Source of the DNA: Artemia franciscana
Taxonomy: Eukaryota > Arthropoda > Branchiopoda > Anostraca > Artemiidae
NCBI RefSeq assembly: GCF_032884065.1
Contig: NC_088867.1
Location: 22,512,281-22,576,280 of the forward strand
Reading direction: 5' to 3'
Length of the DNA stretch: 64,000 nt
Of the stretch, positions 43,561 to 54,200 are shown in pieces (position 1 is the stretch's first letter; every line of letters starts with the position of its first letter). Made by a program: the position numbers and the translations under genes. The notes under the pieces were generated by a model that was not told where the DNA came from, made no database searches, and worked only from the letters and a program-made list of their open reading frames with translations.

Positions 43561-46500
43561 ATAGTGTGATTTTTGTTAAGATTCTATGACTTTTAAGGCG
43601 TGTTTCTCCCTATTTTCTAAAATAAGGCAAATTTTCTCAGGCTCGTAACTTTTGATGGGTAAGACTCAACTTGATGAAGCTTATATATTTAAAATCAGCA
43701 TTAAAATGCAACTCTTTTGGTGCAACTATTGGTATCAAAATTCCGTTTTTTAGAGTTTCGGTTACTATTGAGCCGGGTCGCTCCTTACTACAGTTAGTTA
43801 TCACGAACTGTTAGATTATACAAAAAAGCAGGTTTTTTCAACGGAAAATAAGGATTGAATTAAAACTTAAAATAAGAGAAAATTATTACGATATGGGGAG
43901 GATACCCCCTCCATAATACCTCGCTCTTCACGCTAACATTATGCTCAAAAAGCTATCTTATTCCAATTCAACGAACCCTGTGATTCATTTTTTGTTCGCA
44001 AAGAATTGGGATGCAAAATCATACTTTACCGTAAAACAGCAAATTATTTAAGAGGGTGCATCCCCCACAACCCGCCACTGAAGTTTTCTTTAGAGAAAAT
44101 TCGCCTCCCGAAAAATATCTGTTTACTTCTCAATAACAAATGTTAAGTGTAAGCGTTAGGCAATAGGCTTTTCTCTTTTGAATTCAATGAAAAAAAAACA
44201 AGCTTTTTAACTGAAAGTAAGGAACAACACTAAAACTTAAAACGAACAGAAACTATTCTGTATAAGAAAGGTGATGTTCCCTCCTCAATGCTTCGCTCTT
44301 GACACTAAAGTTTGACTCTTTGTCACCCTCTACTTTTTAAAACAAAAAAAACTTTTGCTTAAAGAGTTAGGCGTTGAGGAGGGGACAACCCCTTTTCATA
44401 CACAGAAATATTTCTGTTTCAAGTTTTAATGTTGCTCCTTACTTTCAGTTAATTTTTTTTTTTGTATTTAATTTCTAAACTTTTTTGAACTAATACAGGC
44501 TCGAATTTGGCTCACCGTACATGAAAAACTAAAACCAAATTTGCAGTTAATTTTGGAAGATTTATTACTATTATAAACTTTCCCCCCTCCTCATTGCCTT
44601 ACTTTTTACGCTAAAACTGTTGTCACTTTAAAAAAGTTCCCTATTCTAATTAAAAAAGCCCCCGTTTTTTAATAAACGCTCTTAAAAAATTGGGACAAAA
44701 GGTCAAACTTTAGCGTGAAGAGCAAGGTATTAAAGACACGGTTCATATATGGAGGGAGAAACCTTCCCTCACATGGAAATACCCTTCGGCGAAATTTCAT
44801 CCGACGTAAACCTTCCCCCCGTCAATTCCCTAAAGACAGTTCCATCCTCGCTGAAAATCCCCCTTCATGTAAAATTACTTGCGGACAACTCATCCTTAAA
44901 AATTCTCCTTAGCATTCTTTCATTTGAATAAGACTTTAATCTCTAATCGGTTTCTCGATCACTCCAGAAATAACCCCTTCCGTGGAAATTATTTCTCAGT
45001 AATCAAAACACGCGGAAAATAGCCCCTAGGGCCTAGATAATTCCATCGGAACATCTCCACATGAAAATTGGCAGAATCCGTAATACTTCCGGGCCGACAC
45101 TGATGTTTTCAATAATTTGGGATTTGTTATTAAAACATTTAATATTCAATTTTACTACTACTATTAACAACAACTCATCACAGCACCAAACTGCCTGAGG
45201 CCTTTGACAAATTTGGGCTATACATTTGCACATTAGAGAGGGGGGAGGGTAAAGTATAGCAAGTCTGCATGCTAAAGGTGTTAGGTACAATTATTCTGCA
45301 TATTATGAAGTAAGAATATTTTTCTGACTTCAAACTGTCCAAATACTTTAACACCCTCCCCCTCCCTATGCGCAAATATATAGCCCAAATCGTATATTTC
45401 CCATCTATTCTGTCACTTGTCTTTGTCTTGCCTCGCGCTAAGCTGAAAGAAACTAACGAAAACACGGGTTTGTTCTCGAGTTTTACACAGCGGAAACTTG
45501 AGCGAGTGGGGGATAATACACAAGTAACAAAATTCCTTCCCCCTGCGAAAAAAAACTCATATAGAATTCTCAAATTTGGAAAGGCTTATTTACCACGGGG
45601 GGAGGGGGTGCTTCCTGGGGGGTATTTTCAGCGGAGGTACTTTACTCGGGGGATATTTCCCGCGGGGGAGGGGGGGGGAACGCTTAGAACCATGAGGAGG
45701 ATATTCCCTCCAAAATAATTTGCGCTTCATGCTAAAGTTATTTAGAATTTTCAAAAAGCTTCTTATTCTAATTTAATGAACCTTGTGTTTCACTTGTTGT
45801 TCGTAAATTATTGGGATACAAAGTTATACACTAGCGTAAAGAGCGAAGTATTTGAGAGGGGTCATCCCCTACATCCCACCACTGAATATTCCCCCAGAGA
45901 AAATTCACCTTCCCGAAAAATGTCTGTTTACTTCCCAATAAAAATGCTATTCGTAAGCAAAAGGTAATAGGCTTTTCTTTTTTAACTAAAGAAAAAATTT
46001 TAGTTAAAAAAATTTAACTAAATTTTTTTTTAACTGAAAGTAAGGAGCAACACTAAAATTTAAAACGAACAGAAATTATTCCGTATATGAAAGGGGTTGT
46101 TTTCTCCCCAATGCCTTGCTCTTTACACTAAAGTTTGACTCTTTGTCATAATCTACTTTTCACAACAATGAAAACTTTAGCGTAGAGAGTGAGGCATTGA
46201 GGAGGGAACAGCCCCTTTTATATACGGAATAATATCTGTTCGTTTTAAGTTTTAATGCTGCTCCTTACTTTCAGTAAAAAAAAATGTTTTTTAATTAAAT
46301 TTCTGGACGTTTTTCAACTAATTCAGGTTCAAATTTGGCTCACTGTACACGAAAAATTAAAAGAAATTGCATATTAATTCTGGGAGATTTATTCCGTATA
46401 TGAAAGGTTGCCCCCTCCTTATTACCTTGTTCTTTACGTTAAATCTGTTAGCAATTTAAAAAAAAGGCTTCCTATTCTAATTAAATGGCCTTCGTGTTTC

Positions 46501-46980
46501 AGTAAACGCTCTTAAAAAATGATTCCGTCCATCTTCCACCTTCTCAAGTTTTCAACTCTCCAGTTTAGCATTCAAATGCTCCTGAAAAGTATTCAACTGT
46601 TCCTAAAAACCCTCTCCCGATCTTCTAGGACTATTGTTTCAATACTACCCCCCCCCCTAGAAAAAAACAAAACAAACAAAAAACACGCATTCGTGACCTA
46701 TCTTCGGGCAAAAATACCAAAATTCCACGTTTTTACAGATAGGGACAGGAAGCTTCTACAGTAGGGTTCTCTGGTACGCTGAATTTGATGGTCTAATTTT
46801 CATTAATATTCCTTGAATTTTAGGCGTATTCACCTCCCTCCTTATTTCAAAAATCGGGTAAACTTTCTTAGGCCCATAACTTTTGATGGGTAACACTATG
46901 AATCCTAAATAGCTGAAATCAGCAAAATAATTTGATTCTTCCTTTAGTTCAGGAATTGCAACTAATCGAATGAAATAGAG
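43561..46980. repeat. Large noncoding repeat block R1, left
   Basis: About 3.4 kb composed of several R1 modules: 43561-43815 (minus version of 50879-51130), 43830-44500, 44560-45010, 45690-46330 and 46360-46960. Typical words are 'ACTGAAAGTAAGGAGCAACA', 'CTTAAAACGAACAGAAA', 'CTTTAGCGTAAAGAGC' and 'TTTGGCTCACCGTACA'. No open frame has a recognisable family. A separate inverted-repeat element (45195-45445) is nested in it. Confidence 0.75.
45195..45445. mobile_element. MITE-like element, family M2
   Basis: Inverted pair: 'ATTTGGGCTATACATTTGCA' then GAGAGGGGGGAGGGTAAAGT at 45211-45255, against the reverse complement of 45355-45395, which reads ATTTGGGCTATATATTTGCG then AGGGAGGGGGAGGGTG. One side is repeated at 54005-54200 together with flanking words (AAGTGACAGAATAGATAG). 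Confidence 0.7.
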
Positions 46981-49030
46981 AAGGGAAAATCAGAATTTCT
47001 CGTCAATAAAACTAAAAGTAATGAAAATCTAATTTGCATGAGACTGGACTCTTATTACCTGAACGAGGTTGGATTAGCTTAAATACTTTTGGTTTTCTTT
47101 TTTTTATGGGAGGGGTAGGGGGGGGGGGGGGTCAATCGTTTTTTTTTATATTTTTTTTAAATGTTGTTTCAAGTTTTCTTATCTCTTCTTGTACTGTTCT
47201 TGTTGTTCCATTCTTCTGGCTTTGTATTGCTTTCGTTTTTATTCTTTTGTTGTACTAATATAAATGAATCTATATATCTTAAAACGAGTTCAGCTAAAAT
47301 TGAATTTGTAAATCAAGCTTAAAACGAACGAAAATATTTACTATTGTAGCATAAATGAAACCCAAAACGAACAGAAACTAAATAAACAATTATAGCAAAC
47401 AAACATACAACACATACTAACACAAATGAAAAAATTAACCTTAAAACGAATAAAGCTTTAATTAAATATGCGAATCAATATTGAAACGAGAAAAAATCAA
47501 TCAAAGAAGAGTATGGGTACTACCTCCTTGCCTAACTGTAAAAGTCTAAAACCTATTGCGTCATTGGAGCTCTACTGAAAATGGTGCTTTATTAAAAACA
47601 TGTTCTTACGTACTTGTTACAACATTAAAAATATAAATGAAATTAGAGTAAAATCAAATTTTGAACTGACTCGCGTTTCAGCAGATGACATCATTACATA
47701 CCAATTATTTAGTTTAACCTTATTTCTTCCCAATACTGTTCACGATACATTTAGTTTCACTACAAACAAGAATTTAGCTACTGTTCCTTTCCTAACTTTA
47801 AAAATCTAAAGCCTACTGCGTTATTGGCGCTTCACTGAAAGCGAATTATATTGCAAATATTCTCTTTTTCAGTTATCATAGCATTGGAATGAAAATACAT
47901 ATTGCACTAATCAAGTTTGACTTATTTCATTTTATTTATTATACAAAGAATTATATTTTTTCAATTTTATTTAATCAATTAGGATTAACCTTTAGCCTCC
48001 TTATAATATATTAAACGCTAAATGCGTATTAAATGCTTCAATACCTTGAGGCAATTAAATATTTCTTCTTGTACTAAAAAAAATATTACATTCAGATGCG
48101 TACTGGTACAGAAATTTTAGCTCAGTACGCCACTGCACTTGTTGGCTGTTCTAGCAGACAACAAGCTGACCATAATCGATGAAATCGGGTTCCAATCCGG
48201 GTTTTTAGCCTGTTGATCGTTGACTGTTGATGTTGTTGACTATGTTCTGACTGTAACAGAAACATGTTTAATCTAAATTTTCCAAAATGTTTATACAATA
48301 TTAAAATCTGACTTTAACCTTTATTTGAGATGTCATTCTTAATCGCAAATTGTTTCACAAGGGCTGCCAATTTATTTTGTTCAGTAGCAGCGATTTGACA
48401 TTCGGATTGATAAGAAAGTTCCAGGCGTTCATGAAACAAACGTAAACTTGAAGTTTACACTCATAATACAGAGATAGGGGAGGTGTTCATTGTTATGCTG
48501 ATTAATTGCAGAGGCATCAATTCGTGGAAATTAGAGGGTCGGGGGAAAACATAAATTTATCAACATCTTGGGAGCATTTTTTATTCAGAGGAAAAACCAA
48601 AAAAATAAATTGTCAATGAAAATACTAAAACGCGGACATTATGGTTCGATTCCAACCATAGGTTTCAATAAAAATTTAAGGCGACGGATAAGAAAAATTA
48701 CATACATTTTAAATACGTAACAACTAACAGCTGAGCTTGTGAGATGGCAGGCATAAAAAGAAGAACAAACTGTTGCGTAAAGTCAAAATTTCCTGAAAGT
48801 CAAAATTTGAACCACCAACTAATAAACAAAACAGGGTAGACATAACAAAATTAGGTCCTTTTAGGCAAAATTATTCTTACTGTCATTTTGGTTAAACCTA
48901 GGCCAACTGACAGTACTGTATAATGAGAAATGCCCTGTTGGTTTCAAATGGACTTAGTACGACAATACATGGTTGTTTTCAGAGCTGAAGATTAGTGATT
49001 GGCACGGAGTACAACATATGCAATTTTCAA
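46981..49030. other. Intron 1 segment between R1 blocks
   Basis: G-run of about 12 at 47118-47130. Two diverged copies of about 200 bp at 47525-47600 and 47780-47845 share 'CTAACTGTAAAAGTCTAAAA'/'CTAACTTTAAAAATCTAAAG' and GCCTACTGCG. A box B-like GGGTTCCAATCCGGG lies at 48188-48202 without a convincing tRNA around it. No coding motif. Confidence 0.5.
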
Positions 49031-52000
49031 AGAGTTCATGGTAACGAACTGTAAGTAAGGAGCAACTTGGCCCTGTAGCGGTTTAGTCTCATAATTTGGG
49101 GTGGCAAGATATACCAAGGTATATAATTTAATGAAGGAATTTAATGTCAGAAAAACTAGGGGGCAGTTCCCCTTCCCCTACCCCCGTCTAGAGCTGCGAT
49201 TAACTCGGCCTAATATTAACTGAAACTATAAAACACGGTATTTTAATAACAATTGATACATCAAAAGAATTGGATTTTTATTCCGATTCCAAATATGTAA
49301 AACTCATTAAGCTTAATGTTTTCCATCGAAAGCTAGGAGTATGAGGGAATTTACATTATTTTTGAGAAAGAGGAAAACGCCTCCAAAAACCAACAAGTCT
49401 TAACGTAAACAACGCCATCAGATTCAGCATATCAGAGAGCCTTGCTATAAAGGTTTCAAGCTCCAATATACAAATATATGGAATTTTGTTTTTTTTTGTC
49501 TTTTTTTTTGCCAGAAGAACGATCAAGGATGCGCCATAAATCTTTGGTAACCTTTTATTTGGGGTCTTCAATTGCCTTCAAATGGCTCAAAGAAACTCAC
49601 GGACTTTTTGAATCACCCTACCATTATTTCATGACTATTTACCTTAGTTCTGCCCGAAGATGGAGGGATGAATGATAGATTATCTATCAACAAGTGAAAT
49701 GACATCATTTTCATACATTTCTGAAAAGGGCCTAGGCCAGCTTTGCCTCTCACTCTCAGTATTCTTATTTTGCCTCTCACTATTTTTTTGCAGTTAGTAA
49801 TGGCTCTTAGCTTTTTTATCACAGTCCAACAACTTGATATTAATTCAACATCAATTTATCACAGGGTGATCGTATCGAACTAATGGCTCCATAAGATCAG
49901 GAGAGGGCTCATTCGAACAGAAATAAAAAAGTTCTAGCGCACTTGTTAAGTGAACAAAATAATTGGAGGGTAACTAGCCCCCTCACACACCACTCTTTTC
50001 CTCGGAGTCATACAATGAAAATTGTGAGATAGCCATGTTCAGCGTAGTTGAAAGGTAAAACAGTCATGCCTCAGGGGATGCCATGATCCCCCATAACCCT
50101 TGGGAAAGGGGCTGTAAGTTATGAAATTTGCCTATTGTTTACATGTAATATTTGATATTGCGAAGTAAACAGACATTTTTCGAGGAGTGGGAATTTCCTG
50201 GGGGACTTCCACGGGGATAATTTTACGTGGGGAGGGAAGCTTCTAGGGAAAAGCTTCTTAGGGAAATTTCACATGGGGGACTTTGCCAGAATTCCTATGC
50301 AAAATTCTTTTCATTTATCTTGCTTTCTCTTTGCCGATTCAATTTTACATGCGGAGGTGTTCCGGAGAAATTGTGCTGGGGAAATTTTCAAAGGGGTTGG
50401 AATTGTCTGGGATATTTTTCTGTGGGGGGATTTCCCGCAGGATATATTTTCCATATGATAATTTTCCCGTGGACAATTCTCTATGGCAGAATTTTCTACA
50501 GGAAAAATTCTTCACGGGGAAAATTTTCTGTGGGATAAACTTCCCTGAGGGGATTTCCAGGGGTAATTTTCCGCAAAGGAGGGACTTCCGGTATGATTTG
50601 AAAAACCGACTAGAAATCGATGAAAAAGAAGTCGTTTTTTTCATGCGACAGTAGGCTAAGGGGAATTTTCCAAAGGGAATTGTCCACCAGATATTATCTA
50701 GGGGGAATATTCAGCAAGGATGAAATTGTCGGCGGGAGGAACTCTCCCTGGAGGAGTTTTTGTGGAGGGGATATTCCAAAGAGGGGAGGTAGATTTCCCG
50801 GCAATATCTGAAAAACGTTCAGACAGTAATCAGAATAAACAAGTATTTTTTTCAACCGAAAGTAAGGAGCAATATCAAACAGTTCGTGGTAACGAACTGT
50901 AGTAAGGAGCAACCCGGCTCAATAGTAACCACAACTCTAAAAAATGGAATTTTGATACCAATAGCTACATCAAAAGAATCACATTCCAATGCTGATTTTA
51001 AATATATAAGTTTCATCAAGTTTAGTCTTATCCATCAAAAGTTACGAGCCTGAGAAAATTTGCCTTATTTTAGAAAATAGGGGGAAACACCCCCTAAAAG
51101 TCACAGAATCTTAACGATAATCACATCATCAGAAACAGCGTATCAGAGAACCCTATTGTAGAAGTTTCAAGCTCCTATCTACCAAAATGTGGGATTTCGT
51201 ATTTTTTGCCAGAAGGCAGATAACGGATGCGTGTTTATTTGTTTTTTTTCCAGGGGTGATCGTCTCGACCCAGTGGTCCTAGAATCTTGCAAGAAGGCTC
51301 ATTCTAACGGAAATGAAAAGTTCTAGTGCCCTTTTTAAGTGACCAAAAAAATTGGAGGACACCTAGGCCCCCTCCCAAGCTAATTGTTTTCCCAAAGTCA
51401 ACGGATCAAAATTCTGAGATAGCCATTTTATTCAGCGTAGTCGAAAAACCTTATAACTATGTCTTTGGGGACGACTTACTCCCCCACAGTCCCCATGGGA
51501 GGGGATACAAGTTACAAACTTTGACCAGTGCTTACATATAGTAATGCTTATTGGGAAGTGTACAGACGTTTTCAGGGGTATTTTTTTTGGTTTGGGAGGG
51601 AGAGTTGAGGTGGGGGAGGGGCTGGAAGGATCTTTCCATGGAAAAAATTCTCATGGGGGAAGAGACTTTCAATGAAGGGGGCGCAGGATTTTTTAGTATT
51701 ATTTAAAAAACAATGAAAAATAAATACGAAAAGTTTTTTTCTACTGAAAGTGAGGAGCAGCATTAAAACTTAAAACGAGCAGAAATTATTGCGCATACGA
51801 GGGGTTTACCTCCTCGTGATACCTCGCTCTTTACGCTAAAGTATTTTTAGTAATTTCAAATATTTATTCTACGGCCTTTGTGATTCAAGGGTCATTCTTA
51901 AGGAATTAGGACAGAATTTAAGCTTTAGTGTAAATAATGAGGGATCGACGAGGGGTGAACTCCCTCATATACGCATTAAAAACATACGAGTATAGAAGTT

Positions 52001-52440
52001 CGTTACGTAAGTTAATTCGTAAATTACGTATATTTTTTACTAATAAAATGTTCGTAAAAAAATCAAAAGTTCTAGTTGCCTTTTTAAGTAATCAAAAATT
52101 GGAGGGTAACTAGGCTTCCTCCCTCTCTCCTTTTTTCTCAAAATCTTCCAATTTAAAACTATGAGAAAGCCATTTAGCCAAAAAAAAACACATTAATATG
52201 CAAATTTCGTTTTAATTATTTATGTGCGGAGAGCCAAGATCAAAACATGCATTAATTAAAAAACGTCCAGAAATAAAAAAAAAACAAGTTTTTTAAAATG
52301 AAAGTAAGGAAACTTATTAAAACTTAAAACGAACAGAAATTACTCCGTATATGAAAGGGGCTTTTCCTCCTCAAAGTCACGCTCTTTACGCTAAAGTTTT
52401 TTATTGTTTTAAGAAGTAGAGTTAAGAGAAAGAGTCAAAC
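49031..52440. repeat. Large noncoding repeat block R1, right
   Basis: About 3.4 kb, largely the opposite orientation of 43.56-46.98 kb. It includes the hairpin module twice (49032-49060 and 50879-50910), the 'CCCGGCTCAATAGTAACC' module (50911-51130), 'GATCGTCTCGACCCAGTGGT' (51259), 'AGTTCTAGTGCCCTTTTTAA' (51329), and the GGGGAATTTTCC-type array (50150-50810). No protein family recognised. Confidence 0.75.
50150..50810. repeat. Degenerate array of GGGGAATTTTCC-like palindromes
   Basis: Words such as GGGGAAATTTTC, GGGGATTTCC, GGGGAAAATTTTC, GGAATTTTCC and GGGAATTGTCC recur every 20-40 bp, giving a purine/pyrimidine-symmetric array of imperfect palindromes. Similar but fewer words occur at 44760-44980 and 63440-63630. 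Confidence 0.7.
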
Positions 52441-52960
52441 TTTAGCGTAAAGAGCGGGGCTGATGTGATCTGTTGTCAAAGTGCAGCGCGCCACCACGCT
52501 GCTTATTCATTGAAAAGTGATTTTGGAACAGCGCTGGAATTCTGTGGCCACATATAAACTGTGTACCAAGAATGGTAACTGGGGGTTCTATATCACGTTT
52601 CTTTTTCATTACTTTTAGTTCATCAGGTGCGTTTTTTTCAGTTCTTCCGCTATTCCTGAATTTTTGGGGATTTCCCCGAAAGTCTAGCAAAATGGAGCGG
52701 CAAAAACGGCTGAGCCTAGAAGCAAAAATACACCCCTGTTTGTACGTCTCAACTATGTACCATTTATTCCTTCAAGTTTTTTCAGGGGGAAAACCTAGGC
52801 ATTTAGGTCAAGAATATGGGGACTATCATGATAATATCTAAGCAATACAGGAGAAAGGGCGAGTAAAATGTTACTCCAAGACGCGTCAGAGAGACCTGCT
52901 GTAAGAAACTTCGGAAATTAAAATGCCAACTATAGTGACACAAGTACTGCTATTTCGCAG

Positions 52961-52962
<2 letters not shown>
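52441..52962. other. Intron 1 segment next to AT arrays
   Basis: Frames on both strands near 52442-52841 have no recognisable motif. Possibly an older element. Confidence 0.4.
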
Positions 52963-53027
<65 letters not shown>

Positions 53028-53093
53028 ACTTATGCTTCCACACTAGCAAAGTTATTACCAGGGTCTATGATATTCCAAATTTACCGTTTCCGA

Positions 53094-53181
<88 letters not shown>

Positions 53182-53257
53182 TTTTTTTACTTATGCTTCC
53201 ACACTAGCAAAGTTATTACCAGGGTCTATGATATTCCAAATTTACCGTTTCCGAGGA
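52963..53257. repeat. Two (AT)n arrays with an exact 73-bp duplicated spacer
   Basis: (AT)n at 52963-53024 and 53097-53179. The 73 bp at 53024-53096 (starting TTTTACTTATGCTTCCACAC, ending GTTTCCGAGGA) are repeated without a mismatch at 53185-53257, offset 161. This is a very recent duplication or a local assembly artefact caused by the AT tract. Confidence 0.93.
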
Positions 53258-53664
53258 ATTTCACTTTCTGAGTTTCCTTGTTTCATAATTTTTAGGCCTG
53301 TAACATTCTCCAAATTCCGAACTGTCAACTCAGATGCAGGCACAACAAAAGAATCCAAGCTACTTAGATTCCTGTTAGAATTTCATGATGAACATCTTTG
53401 TCAAGGAAAAGCAGTGAAGCATAAACCAAATGATCGCATATGTGAAGCAGCAAATCTCACTGAAGAGATTTTGGCAGCAGTTTTTTCTGAGGAAACGTTG
53501 GTGAAATTTACAAGCATTCGTTAAATCCCCGCTTTTTTGTCATATCATTTATGCGGACTCTTTCAATAAATTTCACTTACCCTAGTTCTACTTTTTATGA
53601 GAAATATTAGAAAATAATTAACGAATTTTTTGAGAAATGCTAGAGGGTTTTTCAATACACTTAC
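53258..53664. other. CLCA intron 1, 5'-most segment
   Basis: A forward frame (53228-53524) with [20 protein letters not shown] and [17 protein letters not shown] reads like protein and could be an exon or transposon piece, but I do not recognise it. The donor of exon 1 (GTAAGT) ends this segment. Confidence 0.5.
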
Positions 53665-53838
53665 TTTTATTTTTTTGATAAATTCCTGTTCAGCCGCAAC
53701 ATCTGGGGGTAAGAAGCTATCACTTATAGCTACAACCAAATTTTCATACCCACCGGGTCCTGTAGGGGGTATGGTGACTGCACTGCATATAGACAATAAA
53801 GGAAGTAAAAGGATAGAGGATAACTTAAACAAGGACAT
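53665..53838 (-). CDS. CLCA: CLCA exon 1: start codon, signal peptide
   Basis: Residues 1-58, exit phase 0; donor GTAAGT. Starts MSLFKLSSILLLPLLS, a hydrophobic signal peptide with a likely cleavage after SICSA (residue 20). Then GGYENLVVAISDSFLPPDV and EQEFIKKIK follow, matching the CLCA mature start 'NGYE.VVVAI...VPED..LI..IK'. This ATG is the first in frame with a typical signal peptide. Upstream on the same strand lie CTATAAG (about 50 nt away) and CCTCTTTAG, so either a TATA-like element or an upstream non-coding exon is possible. Confidence 0.93.
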
Positions 53839-54004
53839 TTTTTATGAAAAAAAAAACTAAAGAGGGAAATCAATTTTTCACATTCTTATAGAACCGAAAG
53901 ATTAGTCTTATCTTTGAATCAAATGGAGATAAGGAATTTTCAAATGACGCACATCGTTTCCTGTCAATCCTTATAACTTCCCGTTTCAAATACTAATTTC
54001 GGTA
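53839..54004. other. Region just upstream of CLCA start codon
   Basis: AT-rich; candidate TATA-like word on the minus strand at about 53885-53891. No confident promoter call. Confidence 0.25.
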
Positions 54005-54200
54005 ATCCATGCAGAAGCAAAAAAAAAGCTTGGCGTGAGACAAAACAAAGAGAAGTGACAGAATAGATAGAAAATATATGATTTGGGCTATATATTTGCA
54101 CATTAGGGATGGTGTTGGGGGTAAAGTATTTGGACAGTGTGAAGTTAAAAAACAATTCTTACTTCATAATATAGAGAATAATTGTTTCTAACACATTAGG
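54005..54200. mobile_element. MITE-like element family M2, half copy
   Basis: AAGTGACAGAATAGATAG, 'GATTTGGGCTATATATTTGC' and TAAAGTATTTGGACAGTGTG match the reverse complement of 45300-45445 in order. Lies 170 bp upstream of the CLCA start codon. Confidence 0.7.

Larger units (their letters stand above)
3336..53838 (-). other. CLCA: Complete CLCA-family gene, 16 exons (whole-gene summary)
   Basis: This entry summarises the exons listed separately. The joined frame is 3162 nt, 1053 residues. Human CLCA1 is about 914 residues; the excess here is mainly the Thr-rich stalk. CLCA proteins are secreted or surface-anchored regulators of calcium-activated chloride channels with an N-terminal zinc-protease-like domain, a VWA domain, a beta-sandwich and an FnIII domain. 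All are recognisable here in order. Introns are 292 bp to 11.0 kb and are packed with mobile elements, yet all 15 keep GT-AG ends and matching phases, so the gene appears intact and under selection. N-glycosylation sequons (NTS, NST, NIT, NGS, NES, NAS) fit an extracellular protein. Both metal-binding motifs are degenerate, so the protein is likely non-catalytic. Upstream non-coding exons cannot be excluded. Confidence 0.92.

Noticed and set aside
45368-45718. 116-codon forward frame
   Set aside because: It runs across the M2 inverted repeat and R1 modules; composition and lack of motif suggest chance.
48144-48205. Possible tRNA (box B-like GGGTTCCAATCCGGG)
   Set aside because: No acceptor stem or clear anticodon arm; D-arm not convincing.
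48636-48665. Box B-like GGTTCGATTCC
   Set aside because: Isolated hairpin with no box A at the right distance.
50227-50654. Overlapping frames of 99-123 codons on both strands
   Set aside because: They arise from the symmetric GGGGAATTTTCC array, which leaves several frames open without coding meaning.
52963-53207. Frame of repeated Tyr-Ile residues
   Set aside because: Pure translation of the AT microsatellite.
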